Assembly: GCA_002159075.1 (NCBI GenBank)
Contig: LZRT01000097.1
Span: 1 to 62,417 of the forward strand
Reading direction: 5' to 3'
DNA from: Bacillus thermozeamaize
GTDB lineage: Bacteria; Bacillota; Bacilli; ZCTH02-B2
DNA length: 62,417 nucleotides
The position numbers were made by a program, and so were the translations under genes. Below are positions 9,667-19,421 of this stretch, piece by piece (the stretch's first letter is position 1; each line of letters starts with the position of its first letter). The notes beneath the pieces were generated by a model. That model was not told the origin of the DNA and ran no database searches. It saw only the letters and a list, made by a program, of their open reading frames with translations.

Positions 9667-9969
9667 ATGGAGACAAATCTGGATCATTCTGTGGAGACGG
9701 GTAAAAGCCGTTCGATGCGCAAGCATATCATCTCCTATGTGGTGATGATGCTGATCAGCATCGCCGCCTTTTGGATGGTGGCCAATCAGCTTTTAACCCC
9801 AGTCGCATTGACGGTGATCCTGCTTATCATGGCTTCGATCCTGGTATTGCTGCAGTTGGCTGATTTTATGCATCTGGATCAAAAGGGTCACCTGTTCCCG
9901 ACCATTTTTATCGGAACGGGTATTTTCTGGGGGATCATTTTCATCCTCGTGATTCTGTTATGGCCGTAA
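9667..9969 (+). CDS. ctaF: Cytochrome caa3 oxidase subunit IV
   Basis: A 100-residue protein with three predicted membrane helices and the LADFMHLDQKGH segment typical of the bacterial COX4/CyoD-like subunit, thought to help assembly and stability of the oxidase. I chose the ATG at 9667, which begins METNLDH and has a G-rich ribosome binding site just upstream; the longer open frame upstream overlaps ctaE out of frame. Its stop overlaps the ctaG start by 10 nt. Confidence 0.9.
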   Translation: METNLDHSVETGKSRSMRKHIISYVVMMLISIAAFWMVANQLLTPVALTVILLIMASILVLLQLADFMHLDQKGHLFPTIFIGTGIFWGIIFILVILLWP

Positions 9970-10913
9970 CCTTTTCGCTCGCAAACCTGTTGACGGCTCC
10001 TGATCCGCGGCTTTGGACGGATCAGAAATGGTGCGGAGGCATTCCGCTGACGCCAGAAATCATGAATGGTTCGGCCTTGTGGTCGGCCTGGAGCATTCCA
10101 TGGCTGTTGGCCGTATTGGCGATTCTGGGATGGTATATTGCGGCTGCCCGGGGTGTTTTTCTGAAAAATCCCCCGGGAGATGCCGGCCGTGTTCCCAAGC
10201 GAAAAATGGTATCCTTCTTCCTGGGCATGGCTTTGTTTTACCTGGCGGTTGGAAGCCCGCTTCACATCATCGGCCATTTCTTTCTGTTTAGCATTCATAT
10301 GCTGACCATGGCCGTGTTGTACTTCATTGTGCCACCGCTCATCCTGTACGGGATGACGGACCGGATGTACCGTTCCGTGCTATCCTTGGGCATCCTTCGC
10401 GGAGTTTATGCTTTCTTCAGCCGCCGTGCCTCCATTTCATTGGTGTTGTTCAACTTGCTGCTTTCTTTCTATCACTTTCCATTTATTTTTGAGTTTTTTA
10501 AGGAATACCAGATTGCGGGTTCGCTGATTCATTCGGTGTTGTTCTTTACGGCCATGATGAACTGGCTGCCGATTGTTCAAACGATCGATGAGTTTCCGAG
10601 GCTGTCCGAAGGGAAAAAGATCGTGTACCTCTTTGTCGATGGGTTGGCGCTGATGCCTGCTTGTGTTCTGATATTATTCTCAGGCGTGCCGCTGTATGAG
10701 TCTTATGCCGGCGCGCCACAATTGGTGCCATGGCTTTCAAAGTTGTCGGACCAGCAATTGGGCAGCATCTTTATGATCCTGATACAGGAAATTGTGTATA
10801 TGATTGTACTGGCGATGGTGATTTACCAGTGGGCTCGGCGCGAACAGCAAGTGACACCGGAAGTGCAAAATTTGATCCTCCTAGAAAAGGCAAGTGGACG
10901 TTTGCGTAACTGA
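9960..10913 (+). CDS. ctaG: Cytochrome c oxidase assembly factor CtaG (caa3 type)
   Basis: A 317-residue polytopic membrane protein of the Bacillus CtaG (caa3_CtaG) family, required for correct assembly of active caa3 oxidase, probably through copper delivery to CuB. About seven hydrophobic helices are visible, with conserved HIIGHFFLFSIHMLTM and LFVDGLALMPAC stretches. It is unrelated to the proteobacterial CtaG/Cox11. It starts inside the end of ctaF and a terminator follows, so it closes the operon. Confidence 0.93.
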   Translation: MAVTFSLANLLTAPDPRLWTDQKWCGGIPLTPEIMNGSALWSAWSIPWLLAVLAILGWYIAAARGVFLKNPPGDAGRVPKRKMVSFFLGMALFYLAVGSPLHIIGHFFLFSIHMLTMAVLYFIVPPLILYGMTDRMYRSVLSLGILRGVYAFFSRRASISLVLFNLLLSFYHFPFIFEFFKEYQIAGSLIHSVLFFTAMMNWLPIVQTIDEFPRLSEGKKIVYLFVDGLALMPACVLILFSGVPLYESYAGAPQLVPWLSKLSDQQLGSIFMILIQEIVYMIVLAMVIYQWARREQQVTPEVQNLILLEKASGRLRN

Positions 10914-10925
10914 GTTCCAACATCA

Positions 10926-10953
10926 AGAGGCGCCGTAACAGGCGTCTTTTTCT
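10926..10953 (+). terminator. Terminator of the ctaCDEFG operon
   Basis: The stem AGGCGCC/GGCGTCT (10928-10934 with 10941-10947, one G-T pair) is followed by a T-rich tract. Confidence 0.75.
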
Positions 10954-11023
10954 TTAATTAAATTTAAGAAAAGGATAAAGCGCAGGTTATAAGCGATTGC
11001 GCGTAAGAGGGGTTGAAATCTGG

Positions 11024-12709
11024 ATGCATCCAAATAATGCGCTGAAATGGTTGCAATGTTACCAAACCGTCTTTCTGAACATGGAAGAAGGGGTTATTGT
11101 CGCTGACCAGCACGGGACAATCCAGATGGTCAACCCTGGTTTCACTCGTTTAACCGGATATGCGCCAGAAGAGGTGATCGGAAAACATCAGAAGGCGCTT
11201 CAATCGGCGCTGCATGAGCCGGCTTTTGGCCAAGAGATGGAGCGTGCCTTGCAAAAAACGGGTGGCTGGAAGGGAAAGATATGGCTCCGCACGAAGGACG
11301 GGAGGCCGTTGCCCGGAAAAATACAGGCTCATGTGGTGCGCGATCAGGAAGGGCAACCGGCATTTTACGTGAGCATTTTTTCCGGTTCGTCAAACGGGCT
11401 TGCGCCGCAGCGGGAAAACGACCAGATGTTCCAATATGATCCCCTGACCGGTCTGATGAACCGGACTGCCTTCCGGCAGCTGTTGGAACGTCTGGTATAC
11501 TTCCGCACACAAGATCAGATCATGGCCCTTTTGCTGCTGGACATCGATCGGTTTGAGCAAGTCAATGACGCGTGCAGTTACGAGCATGGTGATGAGGTAT
11601 TGAAAGAGATTGCCAACCGGTTGGGCCAGTGCGTCGGCGGTGCAGGCCTGGTGGCGAGATTTGGTGGCGATGAATTTGCCTGTGTACTGACGAAAGTGGA
11701 AAATATGAATGAAGTAATGCGGATGGCGGAGATGATTCGCGCTTCGGTGTCCCGTCCCATTTATGTGTCTGACCGTGTTTTTCAAATGACATTAAGCATT
11801 GGCGTCAGTTTCTGTCCCATGGACGCAACCGAGGCCGAGAGCTTTATTCAGCATGCCAATATCGCCATGTACCGGGCAAAAGAAAAAGGTGACCGGGTGC
11901 AAGTGTTCAAACCGTCCATGCATGTACAAATCCGGCAGCATTTGCTTCTGGAGAATGAGTTGCGCACGGCCATCCGTCGGGAAGATTTTATCTTGCTTTA
12001 CCAACCGCAGCTGGACTTGCAGGAGCACAAAATTACCGGCGTTGAGGTATTGGTTCGCTGGCATCACCCGGAAGCGGGATTTATCTCGCCTGCCCAATTT
12101 ATTCCCATCGCTGAAGAGACTGGACTCATCGTGCCCCTTGGCGAATGGGTTTTGCGTCATGCGTGTCGTCAATGCCAGGAATGGGTTCAAGCAGGTTACG
12201 AGATTCAGATTGCGGTGAACTTGTCATTGCGGCAGTTATTGGAGGGAAACCTCATCGAACTCATCCAGGATGTGTTGCGGGAATCCTCCCTGCCTCCTCG
12301 GCTTTTGGAGTTGGAAGTGACAGAAAGCTTGTTCATTGAGAAACCGGAGCAGGTCATTGAAGCCATGTCACGCCTCAAAGAAATGGAGGTGCGGTTTGCA
12401 CTGGATGACTACGGTACAGGATATTCGGTTCTGAGCCATCTCAAAAGATTGCCGCTGGATGTGTTGAAACTGGATCAGTCGTTTATCCGTGGGGTGACGA
12501 AAGACCGGCATGATCAGGCGATTGTCAGGTCTACCATCACCTTGGCGAGGCACCTGGGGCTGGAAGTGGTGGCCGAAGGAGTGGAAACGAGTGAACAATT
12601 GGCGCTGCTGAAAACATGGCGTTGCACGCGTGTTCAAGGATACTTGGTCAGTCAACCGTTGCCTGCTTCAAGCATTCTGGATCTTCTGCGCGGGACCATG
12701 GCTTACTGA
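11024..12709 (+). CDS. PAS-GGDEF-EAL cyclic di-GMP signalling protein
   Basis: About 561 residues: an N-terminal PAS sensor domain (about 10-125), a GGDEF diguanylate cyclase domain with an intact GGDEF at 214-218, and an EAL phosphodiesterase domain (about 310-555) with EVLVR at 341-345 as the EAL-motif variant, plus [21 protein letters not shown] and VAEGVE. Both catalytic halves look potentially active. No membrane helix is seen, so the PAS domain senses a cytoplasmic signal. Start: ATG at 11024 with AGAGGGG about 12 nt upstream; an in-frame TTG at 10997 is possible. The 3' end overlaps the convergent cheW-like gene by 42 bp. Confidence 0.9.
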   Translation: MHPNNALKWLQCYQTVFLNMEEGVIVADQHGTIQMVNPGFTRLTGYAPEEVIGKHQKALQSALHEPAFGQEMERALQKTGGWKGKIWLRTKDGRPLPGKIQAHVVRDQEGQPAFYVSIFSGSSNGLAPQRENDQMFQYDPLTGLMNRTAFRQLLERLVYFRTQDQIMALLLLDIDRFEQVNDACSYEHGDEVLKEIANRLGQCVGGAGLVARFGGDEFACVLTKVENMNEVMRMAEMIRASVSRPIYVSDRVFQMTLSIGVSFCPMDATEAESFIQHANIAMYRAKEKGDRVQVFKPSMHVQIRQHLLLENELRTAIRREDFILLYQPQLDLQEHKITGVEVLVRWHHPEAGFISPAQFIPIAEETGLIVPLGEWVLRHACRQCQEWVQAGYEIQIAVNLSLRQLLEGNLIELIQDVLRESSLPPRLLELEVTESLFIEKPEQVIEAMSRLKEMEVRFALDDYGTGYSVLSHLKRLPLDVLKLDQSFIRGVTKDRHDQAIVRSTITLARHLGLEVVAEGVETSEQLALLKTWRCTRVQGYLVSQPLPASSILDLLRGTMAY

Positions 12710-13132
12710 CGACGGCTTGCCGATGATCTGCAGGGGACTGAGCAGGGGAATTTTTTGCTCCTGATACGTGCAGATGGCATCGACAAAGACCGGCGGGATG
12801 CTGAGTCCGTCAGGAATGGTTTCCTCGCGCGTGCATGTGCATTCCACGATATCCTGGGTTTCATCCACAATGATTCCGTACCGGGTTTCCCCGGAATCCA
12901 CCACCACCATCCGATGGTGTTCCGTAAAGGCCATCGACTCCCACCCGAACCGGACGTACAGATCAATCACCGGAATCAACTTTTCTCTCAACGGAACGAC
13001 GCCCTTGATGTAAGGGGCTGACAAAGGCAAAGGAGTAATCGTGGCAAGACGCTGGATTTCCTGTACATGACGGATCGCGAGCGCAAATACTTCTTTTCCC
13101 AACCGGCATGTGAGAACCTGGATGATTTCCAT
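12668..13132 (-). CDS. CheW-like chemotaxis scaffold protein
   Basis: A 154-residue single CheW domain: the [17 protein letters not shown] start, [20 protein letters not shown] and [12 protein letters not shown] segments are typical. CheW couples chemoreceptors to the CheA kinase at the membrane. No chemoreceptor, cheA or other chemotaxis gene is nearby, so it is an orphan, possibly a CheV/CheW-like adaptor for another signalling array. GGAGGTG lies 9 nt before the ATG, and a TATAAT box lies about 25 nt upstream on the same strand. Its last 42 bp overlap the 3' end of the PAS-GGDEF-EAL gene. Confidence 0.88.
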   Translation of the reverse strand: MEIIQVLTCRLGKEVFALAIRHVQEIQRLATITPLPLSAPYIKGVVPLREKLIPVIDLYVRFGWESMAFTEHHRMVVVDSGETRYGIIVDETQDIVECTCTREETIPDGLSIPPVFVDAICTYQEQKIPLLSPLQIIGKPSSVSHGPAQKIQNA

Positions 13133-13192
13133 TCGCTATGCACCTCCACTATGCTAAATTATACCATTAATGCGTAGACAAGGAGGGGAAAA

Positions 13193-13669
13193 ATGGGGTT
13201 CGAAGGATGTTTTGCCTGTGATCAAGAAAACCCGAAAGGGTTGGGGATGAGGTTTAAAAGGGTCGGAGAAGGGGTGAGAGCCGAATTTTGTCCGGAGAAG
13301 TGGCATGTCGGCTGGCCGGGCATTCAACATGGCGGTCTGACCTGTACGATCATGGATGAGGCGCTGGGGTACGTTGTACATCACTTGGGTGTGGTGGCGC
13401 TGACCGGCGAGATGCACGTCTCTTTTCTTGCGCCGATCCGGGTCGGCGAACGGGTGACGGTGGAGGCGTACCCGGTGCGAAAACGCCGGCGGATCATCGA
13501 CGTGGAGGCGGTCGTTCGCGGGGAAGACGGGCAAATCAAAGCCAAATGCCAGGCCAAGATGCTGGTTCTCTCGGATGCGCAAAAGGAGGAAATGGGTTTG
13601 ACCGGGTTGAAGGAAAGGCCGACTGGTTCCCAGCTGGCTGAAAAATCGGCTGGAGCGGAAGGAAGCTGA
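13193..13669 (+). CDS. PaaI-family hotdog-fold thioesterase
   Basis: A 158-residue single hotdog domain, probably hydrolysing an acyl-CoA thioester in the cytoplasm. The GIQHGG motif and following MDEAL segment (about residues 42-53) are the usual active-site region of PaaI/4HBT thioesterases. An N-terminal CFACDQENPKGLGM segment resembles the CFxCGxxNPxGL start common in this subfamily. AAGGAGGGG lies just before the ATG. The substrate cannot be told from sequence. It is transcribed away from cheW and is followed by the tat promoter. Confidence 0.85.
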   Translation: MGFEGCFACDQENPKGLGMRFKRVGEGVRAEFCPEKWHVGWPGIQHGGLTCTIMDEALGYVVHHLGVVALTGEMHVSFLAPIRVGERVTVEAYPVRKRRRIIDVEAVVRGEDGQIKAKCQAKMLVLSDAQKEEMGLTGLKERPTGSQLAEKSAGAEGS

Positions 13670-13709
13670 ATCGAAAAAATTTGTCAATCACTTGTCAAAA
13701 AGGTTTGCC

Positions 13710-13738
13710 TTGCAGATAACAGTGGTTGAGTGTATGAT
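13710..13738 (+). promoter_or_regulatory. Candidate promoter for tatA-tatC
   Basis: TTGCAG (13710-13715) and TATGAT (13733-13738) are separated by 17 nt and lie about 65 nt before the tatA start. Confidence 0.55.
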
Positions 13739-13802
13739 GAGGGTTAGAATTTGTGGGCATCGTCTAACATTGGAGCCCTTGGCCCGGGAGGTGACAGAAA
13801 AG

Positions 13803-13991
13803 GTGAATAGTATCGGCTTGTCAGGTCTGGTGCTGATCTTGATTGTGGCCTTGTTGGTTTTCGGACCTTCGAAATTGCCGGAGTTGGGCCGGGCGTTCGG
13901 CAAGACGCTGCGCGAATTTAAAAATGCGACACAAGGTCTGGTGGATGACGAAGACAGCGACATGAAAGAAAAACGCAAGGACGTAAAGTAG
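13803..13991 (+). CDS. tatA: Sec-independent protein translocase subunit TatA
   Basis: A 62-residue protein with one N-terminal membrane helix followed by the FGPSKLPELGRAFGKTLREFK amphipathic segment diagnostic of TatA, and an acidic/basic tail. It forms the pore component that lets folded twin-arginine substrates cross the membrane. I chose the GTG at 13803, with GGGAGGTGA about 11 nt upstream; the longer open frame would add an atypical N-terminus. Paired with tatC and followed by groES-groEL, it corresponds in position to tatAy of B. subtilis. Confidence 0.92.
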   Translation: MNSIGLSGLVLILIVALLVFGPSKLPELGRAFGKTLREFKNATQGLVDDEDSDMKEKRKDVK

Positions 13992-14068
13992 CGTGTCCGT
14001 TCAAATCCGTACCCATGACGTGTTTTTCATCTGATTCTTTTCGAGGCCATTGCGGGGAGACGTGAGAG

Positions 14069-14854
14069 ATGAGGCGATTGACCCGGAGAAGGCACATTCA
14101 AGAAGAGCAAGACGCCAAGGAGATGCACTGGCTGGCGCATTATGCCGAGTTGCGGAAACGTCTCATCCGCGTGATGATTGTCTTTGTTCTGAGCTTCATT
14201 GCCGGTTTTGCCTTTTCGGAACCAATCGTTCAGTGGCTCAAAGCGGGGGCACAGGTGCAGGTTGACTGGCACGTGTTTTCGCCAGGCGATGCGCTTTGGG
14301 TCTGGCTCCAGGTGGCCTTTATCTCCAGCTTGGTGGTGGTCGTGCCCTACCTGCTCTTTGAGCTTTGGGGTTTCGTGGCGCCGGGCCTGACACCCCGGGA
14401 ACGCCGCGTGACGTTGCGGTATATTCCTGCTTCTGCCGTCCTTTTCGCCGGCGGCATTTGTTTTGCGTATACGGTGCTTTTTCCGATGCTTCTCCGCTTC
14501 ATGCAGTCCCTGGCGGAACGGATCGGCGCCAACGAGATGTACGGGGTGGCCCAGTATTTCCAGTTCATGTTCAACTTTATCCTGCCGTTTGGCCTGCTGT
14601 TTGAATTGCCGGTGGTCATGTTGTTCCTGACCCGGCTGGGCATATTGAATCCTCGGATTCTGTCGCGCGCAAGAAAATATGCCTATTTGGCCCTGGTGAT
14701 CATTGCGACGATGATCACACCGCCGGATCTTGTGAGCGATTTAATGGTCACCATTCCGCTGTTCCTGCTGTATGAAATCAGTTTGTGGTTATCGGTGTTG
14801 ACCTATCGGAAAATGCAGCGGGCTCGTTCCCTGCATGAAGCCAATGAATCGTGA
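14069..14854 (+). CDS. tatC: Sec-independent protein translocase subunit TatC
   Basis: A 261-residue polytopic protein with six predicted membrane helices that binds the twin-arginine signal. Family features are HYAELRKRL at the cytoplasmic N-terminus, FSPGDALW, PYLLFELWGFVAPGL and RER in the first loops, and ATMITPPD before the last helices. The charged N-terminal extension before HYAELRKRL is about 23 residues longer than usual; an ATG later in it (14123) is an alternative start. It lies 77 nt after tatA, with a terminator following, so tatA-tatC is a complete minimal Tat unit. Confidence 0.93.
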   Translation: MRRLTRRRHIQEEQDAKEMHWLAHYAELRKRLIRVMIVFVLSFIAGFAFSEPIVQWLKAGAQVQVDWHVFSPGDALWVWLQVAFISSLVVVVPYLLFELWGFVAPGLTPRERRVTLRYIPASAVLFAGGICFAYTVLFPMLLRFMQSLAERIGANEMYGVAQYFQFMFNFILPFGLLFELPVVMLFLTRLGILNPRILSRARKYAYLALVIIATMITPPDLVSDLMVTIPLFLLYEISLWLSVLTYRKMQRARSLHEANES

Positions 14855-14870
14855 ATAAAGGATCCAACAA

Positions 14871-14940
14871 CCTACAGGATGGATTGCCGACAGGGATGCC
14901 GACGTTGCATCGGCGGGACGAAAGGCCTGTAGGTTTTTTT
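14871..14940 (+). terminator. Terminator after tatC
   Basis: CCTACAGG (14871-14878) pairs with CCTGTAGG (14926-14933), with an inner hairpin GCCGA/TCGGC, followed by seven T. Confidence 0.88.
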
Positions 14941-15024
14941 GTCTTCCTGTGGCTGGAATATTGTGCAAGGCTGTGGACAAACTGAAAGAGGATGAAAAAC
15001 AAGGGAAAAAATCATGCCAACCTC

Positions 15025-15053
15025 TTGCAAATGATTCCCAAATCCTCTAATAT
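15025..15053 (+). promoter_or_regulatory. SigA-type promoter of groES-groEL
   Basis: TTGCAA (15025-15030) and TAATAT (15048-15053), 17-nt spacing, lie immediately upstream of the CIRCE element, the standard Bacillus groE arrangement. Confidence 0.75.
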
Positions 15054-15063
15054 AAAGGGTGTG

Positions 15064-15090
15064 TTAGCACTCGTGTAAGTTGAGTGCTAA
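15064..15090 (+). promoter_or_regulatory. CIRCE operator (HrcA binding site)
   Basis: A perfect TTAGCACTC-N9-GAGTGCTAA inverted repeat is present at 15064-15072 and 15082-15090. It lies between the promoter and groES, so HrcA repression of the chaperonin operon, relieved by heat, is expected. Confidence 0.98.
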
Positions 15091-15122
15091 TAATACAAAT
15101 CTGGCTCAAGGAGGGTTTATCG

Positions 15123-15404
15123 ATGATCAAGCCACTGGGAGATCGGGTGGTTGTGGAAGTCATTGAACAGGAAGAGACGACCGCTAGCGGAATTGTCTTA
15201 CCGGATACAGCCAAAGAGAAGCCACAGGAAGGCCGGATCGTGGCAGTGGGAAAAGGCAGATATGAGAATGGTCAATTGATTCCCATGGAAGTCAAAGAAG
15301 GGGATCGTGTCATTTTTTCCAAGTATGCGGGTACGGAAGTGAAGATCGGCGATAAAGAATATCTGATCATGCGTGAAAGCGACATCCTGGCGATCAGTGA
15401 GTAA
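15123..15404 (+). CDS. groES: Co-chaperonin GroES
   Basis: A 93-residue co-chaperonin that caps the GroEL ring. The [11 protein letters not shown] start, the mobile loop [21 protein letters not shown] and the [12 protein letters not shown] end match the family exactly. I chose the ATG at 15123, with AAGGAGGG 8 nt upstream. It is the first gene of the CIRCE-controlled groES-groEL operon, with a 106-nt gap to groEL that holds nothing else recognisable. Confidence 0.98.
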   Translation: MIKPLGDRVVVEVIEQEETTASGIVLPDTAKEKPQEGRIVAVGKGRYENGQLIPMEVKEGDRVIFSKYAGTEVKIGDKEYLIMRESDILAISE

Positions 15405-15450
15405 ATCGGGCTACATGGAAGCGCAGGAACCAACTACTTATCCGAACTGA

Positions 15451-17127
<1,677 letters not shown>

Positions 17128-17144
17128 TGACCGGCTGATGAACG

Positions 17145-17185
17145 GAGAAATCCTTGATGAATCAAGGATTTCTCTTTTTTTTTTT
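17145..17185 (+). terminator. Terminator of the groESL operon
   Basis: A 14-bp perfect stem (17145-17158 with 17161-17174) around a GA loop is followed by 11-12 T. Confidence 0.95.
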
Positions 17186-17319
17186 GTGTCATCCTGGCAA
17201 TATATTGTTTTTGTTGCATGGTTTTTATTGCAATTTTGATTCGAAGTGATACGTTATTTGCTAGAGGCAGTTAGGAGCCAACGTCACCTTGCGTGAGAAA
17301 CACCATCGGGGGGGATTTT

Positions 17320-18185
17320 GTGAAAGCAGCAAAAATAGCCGTTGCGGTGATGGTTGCCGCCATGCTCATGTTTTTGGCGACAAAACCGGATTATCTGGAT
17401 GCGACGTGATATATAAAAGTGTGGATGAGCCGATTACCAATTACATTCCGGAACTGCGAAACAGGGGATTCCAGGATGTTACGATTAGGCACCTGCTTGC
17501 CATGTCATCGGGTATCAAGTATAAAGAAGGATTGCTTCTGTGGGGCGATGACACCAAAACGTATTATGCGACGGACCTTCGCAGGATGGCGTTGAGTGAA
17601 GTGGAGATGAAGGAAGAGCCGGGCAAATTTTTTTGGTATAACAACTATCATCCGCTCTTGCTTGGAATCATCTTGGAGCGGGCGACGCACAAATCGGTTT
17701 CCCAATACTTGGAAGAAAGAATATGGAAACCCTTGGGAATGGAATATCCGGCATCGTGGAGCACCGACAGCCTTGAGCACGGCTTTGAAAAAATGGAAAG
17801 CGGCATCAACGCGAGAGCAATTGATTTTGCCAAGTTTGGCAGGCTGTTTTTGCATCAAGGGAATTGGGAAGGCAAACAAATCATCTCCCCACATTGGATC
17901 GCCGAGTCGACACGACCCAACCGAAGTGTCCACCCGGATTACTACCGGTACTACGACAACCAGTCCCTGCAGAATTTTTTCCGTTCGGATAGCGGTTATT
18001 ACCAGTATCTTTGGTGGGGCTACCGAAGAGGTGATACCGGTTATGACTTTTTTGCGATGGGCAACTATGGGCAGTTTATTTATGTGTCTCCTCTGAAGCA
18101 TGTGACTATTGTCCGGAACGGCCGGGATTGGGGAAAAGTGGACGAATGGCAGAAGATTTTTTACGACATTGCATCAAAATTATAG
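17320..18185 (+). pseudogene. Disrupted serine hydrolase (beta-lactamase/penicillin-binding class C family)
   Basis: The body from about 17409 encodes the C-terminal two thirds of a class C beta-lactamase-fold hydrolase: VDEPITNYIPEL, VTIRHLLAMSSG, the second motif YNN (in FFWYNNYHP), and FAMGNYGQFIYVSP. The region that should hold the catalytic SxxK motif is missing. Instead, a signal peptide (MKAAKIAVAVMVAAMLMFLA) starts at a GTG at 17320 with a G-rich ribosome binding site and reads 29 codons into a TGA at 17407, in a different frame from the body. The simplest explanation is an internal deletion of roughly 100 codons that also shifted frame. The product cannot be a working enzyme. Confidence 0.8.
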
Positions 18186-18271
18186 GAGACGGATGAGCAT
18201 CGCTACGGCATGAGGCCGTTGTATTTAATTTTGACAAAAAATGAAACAGTGCGGTGGTTGCGTGGAGAAGG

Positions 18272-18315
18272 TATAATGAACATGAATGCTTGAGGTTTAT
18301 GAATGCTCGAGGTTT
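18272..18315 (+). repeat. Tandem 17-nt repeat just after a TATAAT box
   Basis: Two adjacent 17-nt copies (18282-18298 and 18299-18315) differ at one base; each reads ATGAATGC(T/C)... GAGGTTT. A TATAAT lies at 18272-18277, but I see no good -35 element at normal distance. The repeat is 36 nt before the MoxR start. It may be a recent slip duplication or a binding site. Confidence 0.6.
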
Positions 18316-18350
18316 GATGCGCAAATGGCAAGGGCTGTTGCGAAGGATGT

Positions 18351-19421
18351 ATGAAGAAGGAAAAAAAGGACTGTGAATGTGGATCTTGGGGTGAGATGAG
18401 GTTGTTCGATTTCAAGCGAAAGGCGGATCACATGATCACAAAGGCAATGGAGCAGAAGCTTGGATTGGAGAGACGCAACGAGCCGGCACGTCTCGGCCAT
18501 CCGCGGATGATGGAAGTGCTGGAGCATGTCAAACAGGTGATCATCGGCAAAGATGATGTGATTGTCAAATGCCTGGTGGCCATTGTGGCAGGAGGACACC
18601 TGCTTTTGGAAGATGTTCCGGGGGTCGGCAAGACGATGCTGGTCCGGGCGTTGGCCAGGACATTGGGATTGCGCTTTCAGCGGATTCAGTTCACGCCTGA
18701 CTTGTTGCCCTCGGATGTCACCGGTGTATCGGTTTACAATCAGCAGACGGCCCAGTTTGAATTCCGTCCTGGGCCGATCATGGGCAACTTGGTGTTGGCC
18801 GATGAGGTGAACCGCACTTCGCCCCGCACGCAGGCGGCGCTCCTGGAAGCGATGGAAGAAGGAAAAGTGACGGTGGATGGGACCACTTATCCGTTGCCCC
18901 AGCCTTTTTTTGTTTTGGCGACGCAAAACCCTGTGGAATATGAAGGAACGTACCCGCTGCCGGAAGCGCAGCTGGATCGGTTTATGTTCAAGTTGAGTCT
19001 CGGGTATCCCAGCCCCGAGGATGAGGTGGCGATGTTGGCCCGCATGCAGACAGGCGGGATGCTGGACAAGCTGGAGCCGGTGCTGAGTGCCGAAGAATTG
19101 CTGCAGATCCAGGAAGAAGTCCGGCAAGTGGCAGCCAGTGAGCTGATCCAGTACTACATCGTGCAATTGGTGGAACAGACGAGAAAGCACCCCAGCATTT
19201 ACCTGGGGGTCAGTCCACGGGGTTCACTGGCCTTGTTGCGCGCTGCGCAGGGACATGCCTATCTTCACGGGCGCTCCTATGTTTTGCCGGATGATGTCAA
19301 GGCCCTGGTCTATGACACGCTTGCCCACCGGCTCATCCTGCATGCCGAGGCACGACTGGGCGGTTTGAAGGAAAGGGATGTGTTGGAGGGGATTTTGCAG
19401 AAGGTTCCGGTGCCCATATGA
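18351..19421 (+). CDS. MoxR-family AAA+ ATPase
   Basis: About 356 residues. An AAA_3 ATPase with Walker A GVGKT (in LEDVPGVGKTMLVRA), Walker B LVLADEVNR, the TQNPVEYEGTYPLPEAQLDRF sensor region and a C-terminal lid. MoxR proteins act as chaperones for metal- or complex-dependent assembly, often with VWA/DUF58 partners. Start is uncertain: the ATG at 18351 has AAGGA 4 nt upstream; ATGs at 18399 (GGGGTGAG upstream) and 18432 are alternatives. The stop overlaps the next start (ATGA). Together with the next two genes it matches the yeaC-yeaD-yebA set of B. subtilis. Confidence 0.9.
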   Translation: MKKEKKDCECGSWGEMRLFDFKRKADHMITKAMEQKLGLERRNEPARLGHPRMMEVLEHVKQVIIGKDDVIVKCLVAIVAGGHLLLEDVPGVGKTMLVRALARTLGLRFQRIQFTPDLLPSDVTGVSVYNQQTAQFEFRPGPIMGNLVLADEVNRTSPRTQAALLEAMEEGKVTVDGTTYPLPQPFFVLATQNPVEYEGTYPLPEAQLDRFMFKLSLGYPSPEDEVAMLARMQTGGMLDKLEPVLSAEELLQIQEEVRQVAASELIQYYIVQLVEQTRKHPSIYLGVSPRGSLALLRAAQGHAYLHGRSYVLPDDVKALVYDTLAHRLILHAEARLGGLKERDVLEGILQKVPVPI

